A DNA stretch of 64,000 nucleotides from Podospora comata (lineage: Eukaryota; Ascomycota; Sordariomycetes; Sordariales; Podosporaceae): positions 496,001 to 560,000 of the forward strand of contig CP071497.1 of the NCBI GenBank assembly GCA_017354895.1, in the 5' to 3' direction. Both the position numbers and the translations under genes were made by a program. A model generated the notes under the pieces. The model worked only from the letters and a program-made list of their open reading frames with translations, was not told where the DNA came from and did not search any database. Shown here in pieces: positions 23,261 through 33,421 of this stretch. Position 1 is the stretch's first letter. The number at the start of each line of letters is the position of its first letter.

Positions 23261-23928
23261 TCACCGCCACCGATCGTAGATGTTCAAGAACACTGACAAA
23301 ACCTTATCCGCATCCCTCTCCTTAAAACTCACCTCAACCTCGGCATTCCCCACCAAAGCCTGCATCGAAACCTTCCTCTCCGTCGCCCCCCCCCCCACCC
23401 AGGAGCCAAACCCCCCTTCTTCCGCGACGCCATCTGCCCTGGCTTCCCTAAAGGCGAGCCCCAAAAAGCATCATCCTCCTCCGCCCTCCTCGTTCTCATG
23501 AGACGGACTAGGGAGGTGGTTGTTCTTGCTCCGCGCAGGCCATGGAGACGGAGACGCAGGACGGGGGGGCGGAGGGGAAGGAGGCGGCTTGTTGGCGTAG
23601 CGCTCCCGCTCCATTTCGCGCAATCTGATCGCCTTGGGAGTTTCCTCTCTGTATCCTCGACGACTTGGTCCTGCGCTGCGTCGTGGTAGACAGAGGCCGC
23701 GACCGGCTCGGACTTTGCGCCGAGGGAGGGGCTTGTGGACAATGTGGTGGGGAGACGGATGGGCCATTTGTCGAGGGCGGCGAGGCCGTGGGGGACGGGC
23801 TGGGGGATCAGAGTCGCGCGGATGTAGTGGTAAAGAAGATCACGGTCTTCTTTGGGGAGGGCGGCGACGCGGGGAAGGTTGGCGGTTTGGGAACGGGCCT
23901 GGGTGAGGATGTACTTGATGGCATCCAT
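23261..23928 (-). pseudogene. unidentified gene spread over shifted frames
   Basis: Protein-like sequence runs along the minus strand but moves between frames. It begins MDAIKYILTQARSQTANLP at 23928, passes through an ERERYANKPPPSPPP segment near 23590, and ends in SFKERDADKVLSVFLNIYD with a stop at 23261. One shift falls at a long C/G homopolymer near 23388-23398 and another near 23650. Introns do not explain the shifts well. It may be a decayed gene or an intact gene with homopolymer sequencing errors. No family was recognised. Confidence 0.45.
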
Positions 23929-23949
23929 GTGCTTCTTGTTGAAGAGGGC

Positions 23950-24553
23950 GGAGTCTTATACTTGAGAATTCTTCATCATTTTGCAAGTCTAACAGAGGTG
24001 GGTGTGGCCCATGACGGATGTTGGCAAAGATAGAAAGCAGGGAGATCCGCAGCCATCCTTTGCTTCCAACCCACCACATCGTGATACACCTCAGCGGATA
24101 GAAGCCTATCAATGGCGGAGTTTCAGGCATATATGCTAGACAGCTTTGTCGATGTCAGAGCAGGACAAACACCTGAACCTTTACGACTACTACAGAAAGG
24201 GTGTGAGACTTTAAGCTCACCGACGTTATGTGGGATTTTCACTCACGACCATCACGTCGACGTGCCTTCATAAGACAAACGGAGTCTAACAGTTCAAGAG
24301 GTGCAGTGAGCATCCACGAAAAGACAGCTGATTACTGAAAGAATTGGCTTCACAGCATGTGGAAACGTTGGGGAAAAGCCACAAAAGCAACTGGTGAAAA
24401 CTTTGTGACCACATAAATGCAACTTTCTTTTTAGTTTTTGTAATTTTTTTTTTAATTTTTTTATTTATTTTAATAAAAAAACAGAAGCCCTCACACTCTT
24501 TCATTCTTCACTCATTCATCCTACCCAGCATCACACCGTCGAGTGCATGTACG
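23950..24553. other. intergenic with an A/T tract before the GH18 gene
   Basis: No gene was seen. An uninterrupted T- then A-rich tract at about 24421-24483 sits 70 to 130 bases before the GH18 start, in a promoter-like position and likely to exclude nucleosomes. Confidence 0.45.
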
Positions 24554-25696
24554 ATGAGGTGGCTATCTTTCTTCACCGTGATGCTTGCATCACTCGCCCC
24601 CATCACCACCGCAGCACCCCGTCCCGCGGCCGCGTCCCACAACCTCGCACCCGCCCTCCTCCCACCAGACCAATCGGAAATCCCCAGACTGGTCCTCTAC
24701 TTCCAAACAACCCACGACTCTCTAGGCCGCCCCATCTCCATGCTCCCCCTCGTAACAGTCAAACACATCGCCCTCACCCATCTAATCATCTGCTCCATCC
24801 ACATACACCAAAACGGCCACCTCCACCTCAACGACCACCTCCCCTCCCACCCCCGGTACAAAACCCTCTGGACCGAAGCCTCCATCATGAGATCCTCAGG
24901 CGTCAAGGTAATGGGCATGATCGGCGGCGCAGCCCCCGGCTCCTTTTCCCGCTCCACCCTCGACAGCCCCTCCGACCTCACCTTTGACCACTACTACCGC
25001 CAGCTCGCCTCCTTCATCAGGCGGTACAGCCTCCAGGGCTTGGACATCGACGTCGAGCAGCCCATGTCCCAGGGGGGGATCGCCCGGCTCATCCTCCGTC
25101 TGCGGTGGGACTTTGGCCCCGATTTCATCATCACCCTCGCCCCCGTCGCGAGCGGGCTCATCAACGAGTGGGGCGGGCTCAGCGGGTTCGACTATCGGGT
25201 TTTGGAACGGGATTATGGATCTCTTATCGATTTTTACAATGCTCAGTTCTACAATGGGTTCGGGTCGGTGCATTCGACGTCTCACTTTGAGAGGACGGTG
25301 GATGAGGGGTGGGATCCGGAGAAGATTGTCATCGGGCAGTTGACCGATCGGGGTGTGCATCAGCATGTTTCGCTGAACAGGACTGTTGTGCAGCTGAGGG
25401 GGAAGCTGGGAGTGATCGGGGGGATTATGGGGTGGGAGTACTTTAATGCTTTGCCGGGGGGGGCAGACGCGCCGTGGGAGTGGGCGCAGGTGATGACTCA
25501 AATCTTGAGGCCGGGTCTGGTTCCCGAGATGAAGATTGCAAAGGACGATGCGATCATGCTGATGGAGACGTGGGTGGAGAGTGCCTGGCCTGGGGCGGCG
25601 GTGATTTGTGCGAGTGTGGGAGGTGCTGGCAATGAGGCGTGCGCAGCCGAAGCGGGTAGGCCGAATGTTGATTACATGGCCATGGTAAATGCCTAG
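24554..25696 (+). CDS. secreted GH18 glycosidase, endo-beta-N-acetylglucosaminidase-like
   Basis: Intronless protein of 380 residues beginning with a clear signal peptide (MRWLSFFTVMLASLAPITTA). The GH18 catalytic motif appears as LQGLDIDVEQ near residue 160, with the acid/base Glu in place; the family strand motif is seen as VKVMGMIGGA. Overall length, lack of carbohydrate-binding modules and the form of the catalytic motif fit fungal EndoT/Eng18-type enzymes, which release N-glycans from glycoproteins, better than chitinases with DWEYP. It is probably extracellular. Neighbours give no functional hint. Chitinase remains an alternative. Confidence 0.85.
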   Translation: MRWLSFFTVMLASLAPITTAAPRPAAASHNLAPALLPPDQSEIPRLVLYFQTTHDSLGRPISMLPLVTVKHIALTHLIICSIHIHQNGHLHLNDHLPSHPRYKTLWTEASIMRSSGVKVMGMIGGAAPGSFSRSTLDSPSDLTFDHYYRQLASFIRRYSLQGLDIDVEQPMSQGGIARLILRLRWDFGPDFIITLAPVASGLINEWGGLSGFDYRVLERDYGSLIDFYNAQFYNGFGSVHSTSHFERTVDEGWDPEKIVIGQLTDRGVHQHVSLNRTVVQLRGKLGVIGGIMGWEYFNALPGGADAPWEWAQVMTQILRPGLVPEMKIAKDDAIMLMETWVESAWPGAAVICASVGGAGNEACAAEAGRPNVDYMAMVNA

Positions 25697-25889
25697 CGGC
25701 CCGAGAGGAGCAACATAGTACGTATGTTGTTTGTCCAGCAGTTTTTGTTTGCAGTGGTCAGTCTACTATCTTTTGATCCCAACACTCTCGTATCAATCAT
25801 AGGTCTGGTTCTCGATAAGGTCCACACCAGCAACCACCTCATCAACAGGATATGCTTCCCCCCTCCCCGGTCCAACACTACCTTCGCTG

Positions 25890-26321
25890 TTAACCCTTGC
25901 CCTTTCCCCCCTTTCCCTTCCCTCCCTTGCCCTTGCCCCCCTTTCCTTTGCCACCACCCTTCCCTTTGGCTCCCCCCTTTCCTTTCCCACCACCCTTTCC
26001 TTTCCCTCCACCTTTGCCCTTGCCAAGCTGACGAGGGTGAACGGCTTGACGACGTTAGCTAACCTGTGCTTCTCGTGGAACAAGACAAAACATACCTCTA
26101 CCCACTAGGGACCCATGCTCGCTTTCATCCACAATCACATCAGCCGACAACGTGTCGTCAGCAGGGAGGACGACAGGCGGCGTTCCGGTCTCGTTGACCT
26201 CTGCGGGAGCAGCGTCTCGGAGCTGGAGCTCTTCTGATTGGGCTGGGATGCGGTGTCCAGTTGCGATGCTGGACAAAAGAAGAGCCGCGAGCGCGGTGGA
26301 GAGGGATCTTCCGAGTTGCAT
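25890..26321 (-). CDS. small secreted peptide with Gly/Lys repeat
   Basis: Two exons (26321-26096 and 26044-25890) give 126 residues. Exon 1 starts with a signal peptide (MQLGRSLSTALAALLLSSIA) and an acidic, Asp/Glu-rich pro-like region. A 51-base intron with donor GTATGT, branch GCTAAC and acceptor CAAG leads in frame into about 44 residues made only of Gly and Lys with one Ala, built from KGKGG units and ending at the stop. The repeat is read in only one frame and keeps its pattern at protein level. The acidic part followed by a strongly basic tail suggests a charge-masked secreted peptide that could bind acidic surfaces or nucleic acid; this is inference and no family is known to me. The non-CAG acceptor is the weakest point. 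Confidence 0.6.
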
Positions 26322-26770
26322 TTTTTGTTGTATGGGTTTTGATCTAAGGTGTCCTGCACCTGATATTGACAAACGATATGAACAAGAGATGATGGCCAGC
26401 AGTCAATGCCGTCGTAGAAGAGAACGAAGTGAGTGTGGTGAAGAAGCGAAACGAAAACGAGGAAGGCAAAACCAGACATGACCACCACTTATACCACCAC
26501 CGAAACCCTTTGCCTCCAATCCCAGGCATCTCCAGCCGAGAGGATCATCGCCTCCCCGGGTTTGTCCTCCGATCGTCAAGACCAATCGCTTGGCGACGTG
26601 GCGCTCCCCCCAACATCTTGACAGTTTGGTGGCGTCTTTCTTTTTCTTGTTTTGCAGGCAGGAGTCCATGTTTCGTCTTGGGGCTTTCGAGCGCGTCAAT
26701 GAGTCGCGCAAAAATGCAGGGGTCGGATGTCGGTCTGAACCTGAAACTCTGGTTTTGGAGGTCTGTGAAC
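26322..26770. other. intergenic, no gene recognised
   Basis: This is the upstream side of the Gly/Lys peptide gene. Open frames are present on both strands but none shows a family motif or signal peptide. Confidence 0.4.
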
Positions 26771-27685
26771 TCAAAGTCGCTCTGCCATATCCACCGATAG
26801 TAAGTAATAAACCTGCCGCGTCCACTTGTGGCTGGGTAATTTGTCGCGGGATAAACTTGGCAGAGAGCGTGTCAGAGAAATCGGTATGCGTTCCATCATA
26901 GTCGTGTGGATTCTCTGGATCAAGATACACACCACCCGAATCTCTTCCAGGTTGGTCATGCGTCTCAACACATTGTCCTCCAGCCCCTTGAACAGCTTCC
27001 AATGTCTGTCCAGCTCCTGTTCCAAGGGCAGAGTGGAGTGAGTCACTTGCGTATCCTTGCGAGTCTATCAACCTGATTGTCTACAACCCGGATGCCTTTT
27101 GATGTGCAAATCGAAGGGCTTCGAGGTAAAATTCGCCACCTGACTCGTTTGTCCCCAGGGAAGCCCCGTGGAAAGGCCCAAACAGTTCGTCCCAAAAATC
27201 GTAGTTTCCTGGATCATTTGAGAGGGAGGTTTGTATGGGAAGTGGATGGCGATGTGTTGTACAAATCTTGCATTGGGCCCAATCTGTCTGAAGAAGAGCT
27301 CGATTGCTGGAAAACGCGTATCTCGTAAAGGCTTATCCAACACCTTTCTTCGTCGGTAATGTCGCTGAAACAGCACAGGAGATCATGAAAGGCAAACTTG
27401 CTTTTCGAGTAGAAGGTCTGTGTGGCTGTGAAGTGGCGGCGCTTCGACTTTCGAAAGCTTTGTGGGTTTCTTGCGCCTGTGGACGGGTTGAAGCCGAGCA
27501 GAATCCTTCGCAACCTCGCCAATGTACAGTGGACGGTGTATGACGAGGAGTTTGGAGAATATCATGAGCCGTATCTCGGCCGAGAGATGCAGCAAGCTCG
27601 TTGCGATGAAGATGATGAAGATGAAGAAGATGAAGATGAAGAAGAAGATCATGACAAAGTTGAGCAAATGCTGGGAACAAATCAA
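26771..27685 (-). pseudogene. F-box-like gene, decayed copy A
   Basis: The minus strand carries an F-box-like start (SLLHLSAEIRLMIFSKLLV) near 27580, then FHDLLCCFSDITDEERCW near 27370 in another frame, FTSKPFDLHIKRHPG near 27100 and a helical end (ELDRHWKLFKGLEDNVLRRM) near 27000. The pieces lie in order but in different frames, more shifts than the few plausible introns explain, so the gene is probably broken. A GAA/GAT trinucleotide run at 27607-27652 sits at its 5' end. The sequence resembles the fungal family of proteins with a LPAEIRLMIF-type opening, whose members are mostly uncharacterised. A diverged copy lies just upstream. Confidence 0.45.
27607..27652 (+). repeat. GAA/GAT trinucleotide microsatellite
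   Basis: About 46 bases of GAT and GAA triplets without interruption. Confidence 0.8.
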
Positions 27686-27919
27686 GGTTCACATGTAGGG
27701 CAAAACGCACGCTATGGCTACGTCACGTGATATATTTGGGTACCTTGATCATCCCACCTCAGTTTGGCACGTGAAACACGAAAGTCGATGAACCACTCGT
27801 CGCTGGGCAACATGTGCCACAAACTGTCGCCCCTGATGAAGAGGAGGTCGCGGCGCTCGCTGACGGTCTTGATCATTCCCGGTTGCAAAAGCGCCTGGCG
27901 CCGGTATTCCTTTCTGTAG

Positions 27920-28522
27920 CTATATACTCACAAACACGTGCTCCAGCCGGGTCATCTTGCTGAACAGTTCCTCGTACAAACCTCTGAAAACCTCTGCGTG
28001 TCGGGCCAACTCGTCCTCGATGCGGAGAGAGTAGGTTCCATCATGAGATCCTCCGAGTCGACTATCTGGATTGTCCTGATTTAAGGCGGCAGCCTCATAT
28101 GCCCCGTTGAAGGGTTTGGAGGTAATGCCTGCCACCTTTTTGGTTGCCTGCCATTCAAACTCGGTTACGATTCTCCAGGTGGTGAGGAGGTCCATGTGGG
28201 AAATGAAGGATGATGTAGTCTTGGGCAGCGGTGAGGCAAGCCCAGAGCAGGACCGTGAGGTTGGAGAGGACGAGTTGGTTGTTCATCTTGATGGTGATCA
28301 GACGGCGCGAACAGCGTATGCTGAACGGCGTACCCTGTCCTGTTGAAGGTTGTGAGACAACTTGTGGAAACCCGTCAGTATCTGGCTGGCATCTTGAATG
28401 CTATTTTGGATCGTTCCCTTGTCAAGCAGGAGCTGGAGAGTCGTTACACGGAACTTGGGGAAGAAGCTCCTTACCCAGCAGGGAACGGGTGCCACGTGGA
28501 GACGGCACATCAAGATTCTCAC
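27920..28522 (-). pseudogene. F-box-like family, diverged copy B
   Basis: This minus-strand segment repeats features of copy A: VAGITSKPFNGAYEAAAL matches the TSKPF segment there, and DELARHAEVFRGLYEELF with KMTRLEHV matches the helical end of copy A. The 5' part (28298-28522) is open but has no recognisable F-box opening. The two copies lie in the same direction, about 240 bases apart, and have diverged well beyond a recent duplication. It is probably a fragment. Confidence 0.4.
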
Positions 28523-28740
28523 TTTCGTATCTGCACCTGGTGATATGGACGACGGCTAGCCTCGTGGAGTGAAGGTGTTTAACTGCCAATGCCACGAGCG
28601 AGCCATGTGTCTAGTAAATGTTGATCAAATTGATCAGCAATGGCCAGAGAGACCAAAAAGGCACCTTTTCACACGAACGTCTCAAACTGAACACCCTGTG
28701 TTCTATCCCTAGGCATTGTCCACACATCGCCCTCCCAAAA

Positions 28741-29658
28741 TCAAACCTCCTCTCCATCCAACACCCTCGTAAAAATATCTAAATTCCCCTCGTACGCCAC
28801 CCTCGGCTCATACACCGCAAACGTCACCCCCCTCCACCAATTCCCCGCCCCCCCAAACTCCTTCTCCCTCAACACCTCCAACCAGCAGTGTGCCACATCC
28901 TCGGGCGGGTTCTTGAAAACCCCACACCCCAACGCGCCCAAGATGATCCTCCTATGCCTGTACGCCGCCGCCAGCCTCAGCACAAGCCTCATCTTCTTCT
29001 TCGTCATGTCCCTGTCAAAGTCCCTGGCAAAGCAGCTGAAAAACTCCGGTTCGCCAGGGGCGTGCTTGTCATACTTGATCTGCATCGTCGGGGGGGAGTG
29101 CGCAGCTGCAACGCTCAAGACAGAGACCACCTTCGGGTCTGCTACCACGTCCCGGAGTGGGATCAGCCCGTGACCCCTTTCATCGGCCTCACGGATGACG
29201 AGAACGTAAGGCGAGTACAGCGCCGCGGCGGTGTACTTGTCCGGGCTGATGGGGTAGAGCTCTCTCTTCAGGCTCAGCGACAGGCTAGACCGGTAGCAAA
29301 TCGCCTCCTCCTGCGCCATGGCACCGTTCTCCCAACCCCCACCCGGTCGGCTGTCGTTCGCAAAGTTGACCACCGCCGGGAGGGGACTGTGAGCAGGACT
29401 GTCGTTCTCCGTTTTGAGCACGGCCATCTCCCGAATGGCAGCATCAAGAGTGTCCATATTCACAACTTTGATCTTGGCCTTTCGCGCAAAGTTCGGGCAG
29501 AGGTTGGGGTCAAGACGGGGAAACGACTCGAGAGTAAACTTGCGGGCTTTCGCCGCCTTTGTCATCAAGGATCCGTCGGCTTGGAGTCCCGTGAGATACT
29601 TGGGGAGGACGAGCTTGGTCTGGTCTGCGGCCGTGCGCAGCTGGTCACGGGTGCTCAT
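28741..29658 (-). CDS. microbial-type poly(ADP-ribose) glycohydrolase domain protein
   Basis: Intronless protein of 305 residues starting at the ATG of MSTRDQLRTAADQTK; an upstream in-frame GTG is ignored. Residues about 105-130 hold the PARG signature GGG-x7-QEE (PGGGWENGAMAQEE), preceded by VVNFANDSRP, and the macrodomain-like C-terminal part has ILGALGCGVFKNPPEDVA. These match the bacterial/fungal TIGR02452-type PARG family, which removes ADP-ribose chains from proteins. There is no signal peptide, so it acts inside the cell. It is divergent from nothing obvious and lies 230 bases from the proline-rich gene on the same strand. Confidence 0.9.
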   Translation of the reverse strand: MSTRDQLRTAADQTKLVLPKYLTGLQADGSLMTKAAKARKFTLESFPRLDPNLCPNFARKAKIKVVNMDTLDAAIREMAVLKTENDSPAHSPLPAVVNFANDSRPGGGWENGAMAQEEAICYRSSLSLSLKRELYPISPDKYTAAALYSPYVLVIREADERGHGLIPLRDVVADPKVVSVLSVAAAHSPPTMQIKYDKHAPGEPEFFSCFARDFDRDMTKKKMRLVLRLAAAYRHRRIILGALGCGVFKNPPEDVAHCWLEVLREKEFGGAGNWWRGVTFAVYEPRVAYEGNLDIFTRVLDGEEV

Positions 29659-29885
29659 CTTGCGTTCTGACCAGGCTAGGAACGAGGGTGGCACGTGTGG
29701 CGATTTTATCGCTTTCGGTGCCGGGCTTGCCGGTACGGAGGGCGGGATAAGCCGTTCTAGTTGAAGGGGGGCTGGTACAGTCTGTCCTAGCCTCGTTGGC
29801 TTTGAGACAGCCGTCGACGTTGGGCGCAGAATGGGATTTAATTTGGTTGCTGTGGCCAGTCATGTTAGTCGACACATGCACCACC

Positions 29886-30902
29886 TCAGAGTCTTGGGAA
29901 CTTGCGCTTTTGGGTACTCGTTGAGACTGTCCTGCCCCCGTGTGTTATTGGGGGTTTTCCGAGAAAAGATGAAGTTGATGTGCTGGTTGCGACACCTCCC
30001 GACGGACTCGCTCCTGGCTTCTCACCCGGTGGGTGCTTTCTGCCGGGTTTCAGAGGATCTTTTTCAAGATATGTCGTGGCCACAGGAACTCTGCTTGGTG
30101 TGCCTTGAACAGCCGGACTACTCGCAATAGCATTCACCAAGCCGACAACTGCAGCTGCTGGATCGGGGGGCGGGCCTACAGTTGATTGATTTCTAGTAGG
30201 ACGGTTCTTGAGGATTGGCTTGATCGGAGGCTTTGTCCGCGGACCCTGAGTACTAGAGCCACCTGGGGTGCTGACAGCGGTAGGGGGAACCGGCACCGGG
30301 TCTACAGTCGGGTGGGGCCAAGAGGTGGTCGGTGATGGTGGCCTAGGAGGGGATGGTGGCTTGAGGGCAGGTGGTGGTCGAGTAGTAGTGATTGGGAGTG
30401 CTGGCTTAAGAGTCTGGGGTGTTGGCTTGACACTCTGGGGTGCTGGCTTGACGGTTTGGGGTGTTGGCTTGACAATCTGAGGTGTTGGCTTAACAGGCCG
30501 AGGTTGTGGCTTGCTGTGCAACAAATTCGGATCTAGCACAGATGTGATGCGTTGGCTGGCAACAGCTTGCTCAGCAAGCAGTTCAGCCTTGGCTTTTGCT
30601 GCAGCTTCTTGCAGCCGCCTCAAACCAAGAGAAGGGGGGCCGATAGACTGCTGAACCGGGGGAGTCGGTCGGGCGGGAGCCGGTCGGGCGTTGAAGTTAT
30701 TACGGAGTGGGTGGGAAGGAGTTGGGGTTGCCGTTCGAGCTGGCTGTTGCCTCTGAGTGTTGGGCGTTGCAGCGTGTTGTGCGTGCAGACTAGGTCGTGC
30801 TCCAATCTTTACTGGGCTGTGAACCGGGGACGAAACAAATTCCGGTTTATACCACGAAGGTCTCCCCGTCGTGGGTTTGGTGGGTGATTTTTTAGGCCCC
30901 AT
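29886..30902 (-). CDS. proline-rich low-complexity protein
   Basis: Single-exon open frame of 338 residues beginning MGPKKSPTKPTTGRPSW, rich in Pro, Thr, Ser and Lys. A six-residue unit close to VKPTPQ is repeated about five times near residues 135-170, and an Ala-rich helical stretch (LRRLQEAAAKAKAELLAEQA) precedes it. It ends in a basic tail (KRKFPRL) that could act as a nuclear signal. It is probably intrinsically disordered. Codon usage and length support a real gene; function is unknown. Confidence 0.65.
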   Translation of the reverse strand: MGPKKSPTKPTTGRPSWYKPEFVSSPVHSPVKIGARPSLHAQHAATPNTQRQQPARTATPTPSHPLRNNFNARPAPARPTPPVQQSIGPPSLGLRRLQEAAAKAKAELLAEQAVASQRITSVLDPNLLHSKPQPRPVKPTPQIVKPTPQTVKPAPQSVKPTPQTLKPALPITTTRPPPALKPPSPPRPPSPTTSWPHPTVDPVPVPPTAVSTPGGSSTQGPRTKPPIKPILKNRPTRNQSTVGPPPDPAAAVVGLVNAIASSPAVQGTPSRVPVATTYLEKDPLKPGRKHPPGEKPGASPSGGVATSTSTSSFLGKPPITHGGRTVSTSTQKRKFPRL

Positions 30903-33289
30903 TGTCGCGGCTGCCTAGTAAACCTAGCGTAGTGTCACAGTTGCTCACGTGATCCGTCCCTGGCCGGTTGAGAATATGGAGATGTTTTCCTGGGGCAATT
31001 CACTTGTAGCAATAAACTCAGTCTTGATGTTTGTCTCCTGAGCATGATGTCGCCGTCAACAAATCATTAATTGTTTTATCGAGTACATGGAGACAAAGGC
31101 CCGTCTCACAGAACCCTACTCACACTCATCTTGCCTAATCCGACCTTCCAAGACGATGCAACAAAGAACTTTTCTGCCTACCAAAAGCGGACCATGAGGA
31201 CGGCAAGCAATATATGCGTTGTCCTTGTAGAAAACAAGGTTAAATGGGCACTTGATGTTGAAAGGGATTGCCATTCTCACCAGACACTCGGCGCGTCTTG
31301 TACCCAACGGCCACGTCGAGCCATGCCCGCAATACAGCAAACGGCCAAGGTGAGTAAACTGTTGATGATTCTCACTAGAGGGATGGTGAGGGATGGTGCG
31401 GGATGGTGCGGGATGCGCGCTCCAGAATTGACCCAGGTGGACAACTTGTGGTGCATAGGTGCGTGGTTCCCTGAGGTGTAAATGGTGTCAAAGAATCAGG
31501 CACTGGCCCATTGGATACAGGGTCAGATGCGTCCCCAACCATCATCATACTTTGTTGTAGAATCCCCGACTCGGAGCTGAACCAGACGGTCCCCCCAACA
31601 TTGATAGACCGACACATTTCTCGAGATCAATCCTCATCATGCATCATAAAGAGGCCGCCAATGGGTCAACAGCAAAGATCTAGCGACTGGTATGTCGATG
31701 TCTGGTACCTCCCGCCGTCGGGCAGCTCGAGGCTGAGTGATCAGGTTCAACTCCGAAGTATCACGACGTTCATCATAGAAGAAGGTGGAGGCAGCCGACC
31801 GCTGATTGATAATGATGTTCGTTTGAACGAGTGGTCAGGTCGGAGATGACATATTGTATGGCTGGCTTGAATCGAGGGCGGCTGAGCCGGTTGGTGTAAG
31901 CTTCCGCCGTGATGTTAAGCATCGTGGTGCTTTTCAGGGATGTTCTTTCCAGATGTGCCAGTCCAGGACTCGAAGATGCCCGATTCTGTTCCCTTCAAGT
32001 CGGTCTGCTTTTCGCAACAGTATTGGTGGCATTGGTATCATGGAGTATCGTACTCGTTCGTTGCCTGTACTGAACATCAGCTATATGCTACCGTCTCAAA
32101 AGACACTTGTTTGAATGTATCACTGCCCATTTCCCTCTTGACTTCTGCATGCCGTCGAAAAAGACCAACTCCCCAACACCGAAGGCTGTCGAACACACCC
32201 CAAAACCACATCATAGTCTTCGGGTCAGGCTTCTTCAACAATCGTCCAAAGAAGAGTCCGAGATCCGGCTGGGCTCCACCGCCGCCGCCATGAGAGATGA
32301 CATTGACAAACGGGTAAACATCCACGGCATACCACTGGACAACACCTCGCCTCGCTCCGGGTTTCTTCCCCCGCTGCAGGGACCACATGCACGGGCGAAG
32401 TTAATATGACAGCTGAGCGGCAACAAAACTGATCTCGTTAAAATGACAGATCGGGGAAGGCGGCTCAGCCCTCATGTACCAACCCCTGCCCGTTGGCTTC
32501 AGCCCCTGAACCCCTAACACACCCCGCATCTTCAGCCAAAAGACCGCGTTGGCAGAAGACCATGTGGTGCCAAGTTGGACAGAAAAGCTTGGTTTGGATC
32601 AAGCACTGGAGCAACCTTGGGCATCAAGATCATGATCGGCAATCCGTGCCAAATGCTCGGGTCCAAACGGTTTGTGGGCGATCAGGTTCCAGACCGCAAG
32701 ACTGCAAGACTGCCAAGACTCTGATTCTTCACAACGGATTCGTTAGATCGCGCCATGTGTTGAAGCGCTGATGAATTGTCAGAAAACTAACAGCGCCCAC
32801 TGCCTTGACGTTCGTGCAGTTCTTCACCATGTCCGAAAAGGAAATTGCAAGTGAGGGTGAGCTCGCAGAAAACAGCAAAGCGTCAAGCCATGGTGTCGGG
32901 CCAGAACCAATGGCGACCTCGACGTCGGGTGAGAAGCGAAAGCTCAGTCAGGTAGCGCCGTAGGGCTGTCAACAAACACTCCGACAACAGCCACGCTCAC
33001 AGCGGTCAGTACAGGGTTTAAGCCGTCTGGACCCCATCGCCAGCAAAACCTCGCTTTTGGCCAGTCTCTTTTCGGCATTTGAACAGCGGCGGTCCCTCTT
33101 TGGAAAGCTTCGAGGCTGAAATACCGACGCCATTGAACGCCATCATCAGTGTTGTCATCCAGGGGTCCCAGCATCATGACCTGGCAGGCTGACTTGGGAC
33201 TGGCCAAGCCCGACGGTGGTAATGAGGCTTTGCAGAATGATCGCATCCAGATCCATATCGAGGGGCAGCTAGCAGAAGAAACTTGAGGA
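30903..33289. other. intergenic, no complete gene recognised
   Basis: About 2.4 kb with short open frames on both strands but no family motif. A short tandem repeat of GGATGGTGCG-like units lies at about 31381-31416, and a lone coding-like exon is at 32829-32963. Confidence 0.45.
32829..32963 (+). CDS. orphan short open frame, possible first exon
   Basis: An ATG opens 44 residues (MSEKEIASEGELAENSKAS, ending GEKRKLSQ) of plausible hydrophilic N-terminal sequence. A GTAGCG donor follows directly after the SQ codons. No second exon was found, so it may be the remains of a lost gene. Confidence 0.25.
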   Translation: MSEKEIASEGELAENSKASSHGVGPEPMATSTSGEKRKLSQVAP

Positions 33290-33295
33290 TATAAG
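33290..33295 (+). promoter_or_regulatory. TATA-like box of the subtilisin gene
   Basis: TATAAG lies 127 bases before the ATG and is followed by a CT-rich leader, a usual fungal arrangement. Confidence 0.4.
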
Positions 33296-33421
33296 ATGCC
33301 GTGTCCCTCGTCAATCCTTCTGGTGTCCTTTCTTCAGCAGCAGCTCGCTCAACAACGCAGCAGTTCGTCCTTCGATCAACAGCTTCACTGCCTCTCATTT
33401 GCAGCCAGCACCACCGCAACC

